Shown: positions 54,939 to 64,000 of the stretch, in pieces
Layout of the letters: every line of letters starts with the position of its first letter
How positions within the stretch are numbered: position 1 is the first letter of the stretch
Source: Metridium senile
Lineage: Eukaryota; Cnidaria; Anthozoa; Actiniaria; Metridiidae
Length of the DNA stretch: 64,000 bases
Assembly: GCA_949775045.1 (NCBI GenBank)
Contig: OX459096.1
Span: forward strand, 40,210,158 to 40,274,157
Direction of reading: 5' to 3'
Notes under the pieces: model-generated
The model's input: only the letters and a program-made list of their open reading frames with translations
Database searches by the model: none
Told to the model about the DNA's origin: nothing
Position numbers and translations under genes: made by a program

Positions 54939-55294
54939 AGGTGATGTTACATGGGACAACTCGTAACAACTTTCCGCGCAGCAATGTTGCGTGGAAAATT
55001 GTTCTCATGTAGTGGAACATGTGGACAAGGGAATGGCTTAAAAGGTGCGAGAAAAGAGGGGCTTTTCAAGTTGTTGAGAAGCTTATGTTGCGCAGAAAAT
55101 TGAGGGTGAGCGTGCTACACGGATCAACTTGCAACAAATTCGTCATATTTTGTTGCAGGTATTTGATGGTTGCTCAAAAACTTGCAACATGTTGCTGCAA
55201 CAAAAAATCGCTAAATGTTACACAAGACAACTTTCTGCGCAACATCTGTTGCGCAGAAAGTCGTTGTTGCGAGTTGTCCCATGTAATATCACCT
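54939..55294. mobile_element. MITE with AGGTGAT ends, TAA-flanked
   Basis: The tips are AGGTGATGTTACATGGGACA and the inverse of AGGTGATATTACATGGGACA, flanked by TAA on both sides. This suits a PIF/Harbinger-like three-base target. It is 356 bases with inner TTGCGCAGAAA boxes. The 92- and 65-codon frames over it are not considered real. Confidence 0.75.
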
Positions 55295-55424
55295 TAATGC
55301 TCTGGTTTGAGTCTCAACATGATTAATGAGTTTTAGTATAAATACAAAGGTGATTATACAAATTGCACACTCTGATTGGTTTGCTATCTCGGATTATCAC
55401 CCGATAAGCAGCTTTTCGGACAAA

Positions 55425-55534
55425 ATGGCTGCCAATAGTCATTGTCAGCGAAGATGAAATTGAAAACTTTAAAGAAAATGCTGTCCCAAAATCAACTAAA
55501 GAAGCTACAAAGTTTGGTGTCAAGCTATTTAAAG
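55425..55534 (+). pseudogene. Exon-like fragment resembling a DUF3504/ZMYM-type N-terminus
   Basis: ATGGCTGCCAATAGTCAT begins a frame that appears shifted by one base, after which 'SEDEIENFKENAVPKSTKEA' and 'TKFGVKLFK' end at a good donor (GTATCG). Such 'ENxxxxSTKxATxxxVxLF' starts occur in the tyrosine-recombinase-derived (Crypton-related) proteins abundant in cnidarians. No second exon was found downstream before the minus-strand genes. It is probably a stray exon or decayed transposon end. Confidence 0.38.
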
Positions 55535-56011
55535 GTATCGTAGTAAATTTTCACATTGTCTTTTTGTCATTATGCGAGACAATGTTGTTGACACTTTCAC
55601 TTGATGGTTGCGCTTTTAAAAAATAAAAGATTTTTACTTTCAATGCTGTTTCCTTCTTTCTTCTTTGAAATAATCACCTTTCTATTTATACCTCGAAGAC
55701 TCACTGCTCGGTAAATATTCCCTGAAAATCACTTCGCCTTTGGTGAATAATTGTTAAATGGTGTTATTTGTTCTTGAGTAAAATAATTTATAAAGAACAG
55801 TTGTTTTTATGTCCATTTGTTGTAAATGGGCACTGCATGTTCAGTCGTATTCAAATTATGGAAAAATCCAGCAACATTAAAATCTTAGTAGCAGATGATC
55901 CCTTTTCTTGTGCAGTGGAAACTGTAGCAGCTTTTTAAAGCTTGGATTGGTAATGGTTTTCAGTTTCTTGCCAGCAGTGTGATCATCCCAGTCTGTCCTA
56001 ATCATTAAATA

Positions 56012-56376
56012 TCATTCTTCTAGTTGTTTAGCCTTCTTTGCTTTTGCTTTTAGATTCTCAAGCCGTTTTCTATCAATATGTCTTTTTGCCATCACAAATG
56101 AAGATATTCCAGTAGTAATGATAATCACCCTTAAATCAAATAAAAGCGGGTTAAATTCGACCATCAGCAACTTGCAATTTTAATGTTCTTTATCAAGTAG
56201 CGTTGGAAACTGCTGGGACGCAACTTTGTATGCTAGTATCAAGCGGAGAAGATTTGTATAGTTTGTTTCTTATGGAGACTAACAATATCGTGTCAGAATT
56301 CAGCAATTTACTCAAACAATATCAAAACTTACCATCCCACCCCAACCATTCGCATACCAGACAAATACATCGGCAT
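56012..56376 (-). CDS. Candidate 53-residue single-pass membrane microprotein (2 exons)
   Basis: Exons 56333-56376 and 56012-56129 join in phase with consensus donor (GTAAGT) and an AG acceptor. The product starts MPMYLSGMRMVGVGW, has one hydrophobic helix (VIIITTGISSFVMA), then a highly basic amphipathic tail ('KRHIDRKRLENLKAKAKKAK'). The layout, a short helix followed by a Lys/Arg-rich coil, is common in mitochondrial inner-membrane and ER microproteins. I cannot name a family. An upstream ATG (minus, near 56450) opens an eight-codon frame that could act as a uORF. A CACAGGAAGCCC motif lies 157 bases upstream of the start. The gene would be too short for ordinary ORF callers. Chance joining of two short frames is the alternative. 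Confidence 0.45.
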
Positions 56377-57645
56377 TTCTATGAGCAATCCGATCACAAA
56401 TTCGTTGTTTTAAAGAAGTAAAACTATTGCTGAAATGAAGTGTCTGCCATCTTGCTAATCTCGACGACCTTTTCTCCCAGGCGTTCCCCACTCCACCCGT
56501 TACTCTCCAGGGTCTTTGGTACCGCTAGGTTAGGGCTTCCTGTGGTTTTTATGCAAGCACATTTGTTGTAAACACAATAAACTGTTCTTTATAAAAGTGT
56601 TTTAGGCACAATTTATTTGTAGTCATGATAAAACTCATGTTACATCCAACATTGAAGAACAATACCAGTTCTTTTATCTAGTGTTATATTATCCAAACAC
56701 TATGGTTGTAAATATTAGTATTTAGCATAAGTTTTTAGGGAAATTCTAATGACAAGTCAGCCAAACGATCTTTAGATACCTTATAATCATTATTAAGATA
56801 CTACAATATAATGCCAATAGTTGTAAATACTAACATTTTATACATCTCTGGCAATAGCAGAATGTCTTGAGATTCCAAAGAATATATAACCCTCATAATT
56901 TCAAGGTACAGTACATTGTTTAGGAGAGACTTGTCATATGTACAATATTATTATACATTTTTTTGTTCACTTGAAAGTGCTTACTAGGTACATAATAATA
57001 TTGGCTTGTGTTGTTATCTATAGTTCCTTATTTTTATAGACACTTACAATATTATCTATGAAAATCACAATGCTTATTTTCTGCATGTGATGTAAAATCT
57101 ATTTTTTTTTTTTTCCTCTTTCAAATTAAATTTATAATAATACATTTTGTATGTGTTCAAAGAGGAGCATCTGGGATTTTTTAACAGGAACAATTTCTCT
57201 TAGATTTTGTTACACTCATAAATCTTTGGCTATTTCCAACAATTAATCTTGCATTCTCTGTATAAATTCACTTATATCAGGGTTCCACTTTATTTTATTC
57301 TATGACTTGCCCGACAGTCTGCTTATAGATTGTTGAGCCACTTCAAACAAGTATAAACTAAGCTACAAGTCAGTTTTGTTTATAAGCAAGTTTAAATATT
57401 GTTGACTGTTTATATATAACAACACTGTACTTTGAGTAGTTATTTATGAATGCAGTGTCTTCTGTTTGCAGTAACTATTGGAAGTATCCAATTTAAGGTA
57501 ACAGAAACATGGCAGTGTTCCTTCAGGACCATGTTGAATCATAAAAGACTAGTAACTAGAATATTAACCTTCTATGTGCATAATTTACAAGTGTTGAATT
57601 TAACCTTCTCTATAATGTTATATTACAATATTATTCAAGGAATTC
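56377..57645. other. Spacer between the microprotein candidate and SOCS
   Basis: It holds GGGCTTCCTGTG (56533-56544), the likely SOCS 3' region with TTTATT at 57289 (AATAAA on minus), and otherwise AT-rich sequence. I see no further gene. Confidence 0.5.
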
Positions 57646-60509
57646 TTAGTTTCTACATATTCCAAAAATCTTCCTGGAAGGAATTGTCTGGGTTCCTTTA
57701 TCTTCCATTTTCTTCACTGCCACTTTGTAATGGTATTCCCGTAGGTACAGTTTTAAACATTTCGGCAATGGCAATTCTTCTACTCCTTGGAATGTTGTTT
57801 GGTTGCAAATGTTAGCGCGGCACAAATGCTGCAAGGATAAGACTGACTTCCTTGGAAAAGGATGAAGTAACAATGGTTCATAGTACATACATTGTTCAGC
57901 TTGTGAGTAGTGTTCTAAAAGATCACAAAGAGTTTTTGAGCGGAATGAGAAGTCACTTGGTTTATCAAAACTGTAGTAATGTTTCCACTGCTCAATACGT
58001 GCATGATAGGTGCGGAAGTACCGTCTAAAACTGACAGAAAATAGGTAATGATGTTGTGCACTGTCACGCAGAAGAAAGGTCCCATCTGATTGGCCTTCAA
58101 GCACCTGAAAAAAACAATGTTAAAAAATACTTCAAAACAATTTTAAACAGTTTTGTTTGGCTATCTATTTAGTAGTAAATGGCTGCATAGGTCAAAATGG
58201 GATATGGCAAATAACTTATAGGCACGTTGGAACATAATTTTGTAAGGTTTTCACACATATCAGATTTTGGTTGGGCTGTTATTTCAAAAATGTATATTGA
58301 TATACTTCTATTCAGTTTACCAGGCTAAACCATTGAGAAATATTCAAAATGCCCAAAGGAACAAATTCATAGTTGTGAGCCATGAATATTCAACACTGAT
58401 AATCATATATTGGCTTTTGTGAGGTGTTTCTACTTTTGTTTAGAAAATATAGTTAATTCTAGTTAACTATTAAAATCCATCTATGAATTTACATGTCTAA
58501 TAATTTATTTTTATCAAGATAAATTTCTAGTCAATAAAACAGTCAGAAATAAGCGCCTTAATAAATTCTCTGTTTTCAAATTTCCTGTTAAAAATATTTG
58601 ATTATGCCATGTGAAATATCGGCAGGTAATTACTCTGATAATATCTTGCTTCTTTATTCAAATATATCATCCTACACGTGCTTGGGTAAGTAATACTGCC
58701 TGTACTTAATAACTTTAACTTTGAGAAGATTTCATCTTGCCTTATCATTTCATTATCAACTTACTTTTGTTAAGAATTTTATTTAAATTTAAATTATAAC
58801 TACAGGAAGTACAAAATACAAATTAATAGCCTGTAAATCTGATAGCAACATTTTTATAATTCATATGCAACTGGTAAATGGCTAAAACATGTCATAAAAC
58901 CACAATTATTATCCATGTGTTCAACCTGCTACCAGTCAATATCTAAAGCGATATACACTAAACAAACCCAAACGTCTTTAGAATTTAATGAACAAAAGAC
59001 CCTAAAAGCTTATGTGAAGTCATAAATATGTATGTTATAACACTTGTCAAAACATTTGGACTTCAACATAATTATGTATATGAGTGCACTGGATGGAAGT
59101 GTTCTTCAATTAACTTATACATTCTAATTAAGTTTTCCGAATACCAGCATAATGAATGGAACATTTTTTTATTGGTTTCGAATGACTAGGTTTGACGTCA
59201 ATATCATTTGGCTCAAAAGAAGAATAGCTATATCAATACATCTTTTAGTCGGTTTTCTTTGTTTCCTTAAAATAACAGAAGATTGGATAAAGTTTAATGT
59301 TAACAAAACTAAAGACGATAACAAAGAAAGTTTAATTATGGAAATTTCCGCCTAGTCTGCAAAAATAATCACGCAATTACTGGTAACAATCAAAATGTAC
59401 ACAAGGACGCTATTCCTTTTGAAAAACAACCAGCTTTTCCATTGAATTAAATGAAAATGACTCTTTTTATGAAACTCAACACTTGTTTACAAAAAGAGGT
59501 GTCAATATGTATAAAGGCATGGTTTTTGTGCAAGTGTTCTATTTACTGAAGTGTGAAGTGTATGTTTAGCTATATATTTAAAACGTCCCATCGAATTCAA
59601 AATAAATCTCAAATAAATGTTCTTATAATTACTCACCCTCTCTGCTTCAAAACGATTGATTTTCCCCCAATACCAAGGGCAGTTTGATATAGCTAACATG
59701 TCTGGAATCAAGTGATATTCGATTCGAGTTTGCTCAACTCTCAATCTTGCCCTTTCTCGTCTTATAGCGACTAGTTCATTTACTCCAATAGGGAATGTAA
59801 TAGTTGGAGTTCCTGGATCTATAACAGCTGAGCTGTCAGTTGAGGACGATTCTGTATTCGAAATAGGTCCCGACGGGGTTTCTCGACTATCTTCAGCGTT
59901 GGTAGAATCAAACAATTTACAAACCCTATCAATAAAGGAATTGGGCCTTCTGCTCCGTCTATCACTCGCGGTAGTTGAAGTTCTAGGACGTAAGACTACA
60001 GTACTCTGTGGCCTTTGCCGTCTTCTTCTACTGTCTACGTTTTCTCTAGTAGTTTGATTCTCAGACTGAGATGAATTTTGCGCAGTTTCTAAACCAGCTG
60101 TTGACATTGTTCCGGCAACTGAACCTATTTCAATTTCCCTGTAAGCATCATCAGTCCTTCTTCGGTTACGACTAAGACGTCTTACTAGACGACCGAACGT
60201 GAATGTTCTCGTTCTTCTTCTCGTCGAAACAGTATCGTAAAGGGCAGGACAACTCGAAGTCTGGTCTGAACTTGAAGAATGGTTCGCACTTGAACCTTCT
60301 GCAGTTGTTTCAGCTTCGTTGTTCTCACTGTTTTGAGTAGATTGTAAACCAACTTCCAACGAGTCTTTTCGGTCTGGGCTAATATCCCCATCAAGTCCAA
60401 ACACAAAAAGCCTTTCCCGAACTTCTCTAGTCATTCTATCTTCCTCTCCTTCGCTGTCAGAGTCAGAAAAGTTAAAATTCTGTCTCAAGTCAAAGCCTCC
60501 TTCAGCCAT
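57646..60509 (-). CDS. Suppressor of cytokine signalling, SOCS4/5 type
   Basis: Two exons (59637-60509 and 57646-58104) join in phase 0 to give about 443 residues. The first 230 residues are Ser/Arg-rich and disordered ('FSDSDSEGEED', 'TFTFGRLVRRLSRNRRR'), as in SOCS4/5. 'IPDMLAISNCPWYWGKINRF' leads into the SH2 domain with the phosphotyrosine arginine in 'GTFLLRDS', then 'YLFSVSFRRYFRTYHARIEQ'. The C-terminal SOCS box shows 'LQHLCRANICNQ' (elongin B/C box) and 'ELPLPKCLKLYLREYHYK' (Cul5 side with LPLP). The protein would recruit a Cul5 E3 ligase to phosphotyrosine targets and dampen receptor signalling. The intron falls at the start of the SH2 domain. The SH2 middle is a few residues shorter than in human SOCS5. 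Confidence 0.92.
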
Positions 60510-62700
60510 TTCTCTTGAGTCTCGTCTTGTCGTCCCAACGGCGCAGAGGAAATAGTTTATCTTGTTCCTAGTTTCATTTCTAGTAGATTTAAAGCGATTC
60601 TGAAACTATATTGACACATTCTTACCGCTTTCGAATCGTCCTGGTTGTATGCCTCAACAGATGGTACTGAATTGACAGCAGAATGAATAGAAATTCAACT
60701 CCTGACCGTAAACATCAACATTTCCGATAACCTGCTTTTCGTCTAAAACTGATAGCCTTGGTAACCACGTCTGCTGTATCATCGAGGAAATCTAGGGCGA
60801 GATCGTGCAGTTTGATGCGAGGCGTAAAAACGTGATTTGAGAAATGAAAGGGAAACAGCAACAAGGAAATGTTAATCAGATAACAATATGTCAACATAAA
60901 CTACAAATTTAACCAAATCTGAAAAATATATGTTTTTTTAAGGTTGTTTACAAATGAAGAACCTTTGCAGTCAGAGAACAATTAGTTGAGTTACAATTTT
61001 CCTTATAATCGGTTATAATTACTGATTATTAATACTAATTAAATCCATAGCCACCCGAAATCATCCTCTTTTTAATTTCATTTTTCAGCAGACAGACTGA
61101 CGCCAATTTGCAATCAAGATCACATTTCCTGTCATGTTTTTTTTTTTAGCGAGAATTGTAATCAGTACAACTTGAAGCAAAACACGAATCATTTCCCTGC
61201 CGGCAGTCGATCCTGAGGACAATGAAAAAAGAAAACTCGTGTAAAAACACTTGCTTTTCTATCATTTAGAAAAAAATGCAATATTTTCTTTAGGGTGAGA
61301 GGGGACAGCAAAATGTTCTGAAAACCATACGTATCACCATGATCACGATGATCCGTAATAAAATGATAACTGGAGTACTTTGATAATGATGATGAATGGG
61401 GTGTATGAGGTGAAGTATCTAAAGTCCAAGTTTTTTCGACTTCTTGGGTCTTTCTTGGAGTTGCAAAATGCAGCTCTTTACATTACAGGGTACTGGTTCG
61501 TTGTAACTATTTTGTTCTCGACTATGTTTATTTGCAAATAAATAATAATAACAATAATAATAATTTAATTATGTCCGCATCAAATCGCAATACTCTTACA
61601 ATATAGGACTGAAAAATAATATTGTGTAAGCAAAGTTAATCAAAGGAAATATAAATAAAATCAGAAAAGAAAAATATATAAATAGTAAATAGAACGGAAA
61701 TATTAAGAACTCAATAAGTGATCACTTTAACATGTAAGTGATGCGCTTACGTACAGGGAGCCAGTGAAAAATATGCTTCAGCGAAAAGGACGCAGACTTG
61801 CAGAAATGCCAAATGCCTCCGGTGCACTCAAAGTGCCACCTTGTTTCTCACTACATATTCTGGTTTATTCCAGTCATATCGTCCAACAGCCTAAGTTCTC
61901 TAGAGTGAGATATATAATTGGACTTGGTGCCCTAATATTTGGTAAACAATAAGGTGGGTGTGTTCACCAACAGGGAGGGTAGGAAAGGCCCCTCAGTTGC
62001 CATCAGATCTGAGGTTTGCACTCTACCAGAACGCTTTCAAAAATGTATGTCTGTATATTGTATAAGGGAGCGGATATTATTCAAGGTGAGATAGGGGGTG
62101 GATGATTAGATGAGGGAATATGGAATTTGGATGCTTCTGAAGGAAGGGTTACTATTTTCCCTGGGGTTATGAAAAATATAAAACCGTAACGAGAGGGGTC
62201 ATGGAAAGCATTTTTTTATGACAAGTGAGAGGTTGTGGCAATTTGTGAATTTGAAGCAAATAATCACCAGCCCCTACCCCACTATGAATAATTACTGCTC
62301 CCTAATTAGTATATATTACAGCGACTGACGTATTTTTTCTGACCTGGATCTATATATAGGGAGTGGTCAGTAGAGGTCATTTATAAATATCGGTTTCTAT
62401 GAAATTCAAAAACACATTTAAAAATACATTCCCATGGGTGTTAAACATACAGTAAAATCAATTCAAAAATTTATTAGACTAGACTTTCTACAAATAATTG
62501 ACTGATGGTCGATAAGCGGCTACCGCATCTTGATGTTGATAAAAATAATTCACTAGCCATCAGACATAAAAGCTATTTTATCAGATATTCAAATTGCAAC
62601 ATTTTATTGTATTACACAACTGAAAACATCCTCTAATTTGATAGGAAACACCAGACACGAGGTGAAGTTTGCCTTGGAAAGTAAACGGTTATCCTCAAAG
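60510..62700. other. SOCS 5' flank and gene-free DNA
   Basis: The SOCS promoter should lie in 60510-60900. Beyond it I see AT-rich sequence, an AAT-rich microsatellite near 61545 and short frames (for example 61764-61952) with no family likeness. Nothing else is supported. Confidence 0.5.
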
Positions 62701-62743
62701 GAATCCGACGACAGGTATACCTTCATTACAGTCTACCCATCGC

Positions 62744-62780
62744 CTGATGAAGACTAGCAGTAGCAGTCGAAACGTCGCGG
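62744..62780 (+). ncRNA. Hammerhead-like ribozyme candidate
   Basis: CTGATGA (62744-62750) is followed by a short stem II, GACT (62752-62755) with AGTC (62765-62768), and then GAAAC (62769-62773) and GTC. The CGC just before CTGATGA could pair with GCG after GTC as stem I. Stem III would be minimal, as in the hammerheads reported from Penelope-like elements. It sits in gene-free DNA, likely a retroelement remnant. Confidence 0.45.
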
Positions 62781-62929
62781 TCCAAACCTTCGACATTCGT
62801 GAGACAAACGAATAACATTCTACTTATCCCAAATCCATAACTTTTATTGTTTTCTTTCCTTTTTCGTTCTTTTCAAGACATAGAGATGAACTTTGTGATA
62901 TACAACACATTTTTTTTTTTTCAAAAAAA

Positions 62930-63045
62930 AATATATAATGCTTTTAGTTGTTGCCTATAATTCCATTAATTCTAATTAATTTTTTCAAGAAAAAATAGAA
63001 AATGCTTTCAGTTGTTGCCTATAATTCTATTAATTGTATCATATT
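62930..63045 (+). repeat. Two-copy tandem duplication, ~72 bases
   Basis: AATGCTTT-A/C-AGTTGTTGCC and TATAATTC-C/T-ATTAATT occur twice in a row in gene-free DNA near the right end. Confidence 0.6.
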
Positions 63046-63837
63046 AAAAATTCAGTGTTCGAAGACATGAAACACTAGTTTATATCAGGCCTGAGTCTAT
63101 ATATTTACCAAAAACCGAAAAAATAGATGTTATGCAAAAATCTAAAATTTTACTTGTTTCTTCTCGGGTTGTGCTACATGCATTATCAAAAGTGATTCAG
63201 TTGACTAAGATGACTTGAGGTTCTAAAATACTAAACAATGAACGTATTTTGTTCAGATATTTCTTGATTCGGGTTGAACAGCGAGACATTACACCTGCTG
63301 TATTGGCGACATTGATTGATTAACGAACGTCAAGTTAAAGCACACCGAGTCTTCTTTAAATTTCTTTGTCATGGATAAGTGAGCAATGGTTGAATCTAGA
63401 CTCACTTGATAATATTGGGATTTATCATATTTTAGATATTACGCACGCTCTGATTGGTCAAATATGACGTTAGCACAATATTACCAGGGAACGCACTCCT
63501 CTCATTTCATTCAAACGAAAGCGAACCATTTTATTGCACTTTCTAATAAAACTACAACTAAGGGTCGTTGGCAAAAACGTGCTACTTCCTTCGTTGGTTA
63601 AAAATATATTTTGTAACGAAACAGTGTAACTGAGAAGTGTTGCAGGTGGAATGCAGCCTTAGGATTAGCAAATAGGATTAGCAGAAATAATCCTGTTCTG
63701 TTTATACATTGTTAGCTTCTGCGACAAAATGCTGCATTGAACAAGTATAAAACAGTTTTTTAAATACTTTGTCGGAATGATCTAAACAAGCATGACAAGA
63801 AGACGCGGAAAAAAGCTCAAGAAGCAACATGAATTTT

Positions 63838-64000
63838 GACCAATCACCACGTGCGTATTATCTCAATTATTCTATATTCTATCCGTCCATTTAGACCAAT
63901 CACTGCGTGCGTATTATCTCAATTATTCTATATTCTATCCGTCCATTTTGACCAATCACCGCGTGCGTATTATCTCAATTATTCTATATTCTATCCGTCC
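63838..64000 (+). repeat. 56-base tandem repeat running off the window
   Basis: Units starting GACCAATCAC begin at 63838, 63894 and 63950, each 56 bases apart, with about four differences between them. The array continues past the edge, so its size is unknown. ACCAATCAC boxes also resemble CCAAT promoter motifs. Confidence 0.92.

Noticed and set aside
55019..55326. Overlapping 92- and 65-codon frames rich in Cys and Arg
   Set aside because: They cover the AGGTGAT MITE and come from its TTGCGCAGAAA and GTTGCAAC boxes.
57450..57815. 121-codon plus-strand frame
   Set aside because: It lies opposite the SOCS box exon, which has clear family motifs, and has no features of its own.

Overview
This window is AT-rich animal DNA, most likely from a cnidarian. 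I infer this from split genes with short GT-AG introns and from the repeats: a tRNA-type SINE, Penelope-like retroelement debris, a THAP-type transposase start, and a kinase of the kind that often has an 'LHND(I/L)KSNN' motif in cnidarians. The class is not resolved. There is no bacterial-style organisation.

Seven protein genes could be assembled by matching splice phases. From left to right they are: (1) minus, 590-22995, a small type I membrane protein with a mannose-6-phosphate-receptor-homology-like ectodomain and an acidic di-leucine tail; (2) plus, 23913-36743, USP37-type deubiquitinase, 24 exons; (3) minus, 38822-41459, coatomer zeta (COPZ1), 7 exons; (4) minus, 41900-46673, tubulin polyglutamylase complex subunit 1 (TPGS1), 10 exons; (5) plus, 46826-53322, the WD40 protein AAMP, 11 exons; (6) minus, 56012-56376, a candidate two-exon 53-residue membrane microprotein; (7) minus, 57646-60509, SOCS4/5-type suppressor of cytokine signalling, 2 exons. 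Genes 1/2 and 4/5 are divergent pairs. The 4/5 pair shares a 152-base gap. Together they cover endosomal sorting, ubiquitin editing, vesicle coats, tubulin modification and cytokine signalling, with no obvious shared pathway. USP37 and AAMP are also close together in human 2q35, so this may be old microsynteny.

The most unusual part is the left third. The 14-kb first intron of gene 1 has absorbed a nest of mobile DNA. A 9.8-kb composite (9341-19135), bounded by matching inverted ends, carries a ~195-base tandem repeat. A 1.6-kb foldback element with a 5-base target duplication sits inside that repeat and itself contains a frameshifted coding fragment. The composite also holds inverted minisatellite arrays, a foldback with ~1-kb arms that encloses a SINE and a very long TTTTA tract, and a broken THAP-domain start. 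To its right lie a TA-flanked MITE and a 2.4-kb terminal-inverted-repeat element carrying a dead protein kinase.

Two sequence families cut across the window. One is a motif, CACAGG-N-A-N-CCC, that forms the tips of near-perfect palindromes with 7-base target duplications (two clear cases) and also occurs alone, including just upstream of genes. The other is a set of hammerhead-like CTGANGA / hairpin / GAAACGT segments, one of them in a Penelope-like insertion with a 14-base target duplication inside a COPZ1 intron.

All gene models are read by eye. No alignment, transcript or database evidence was available.
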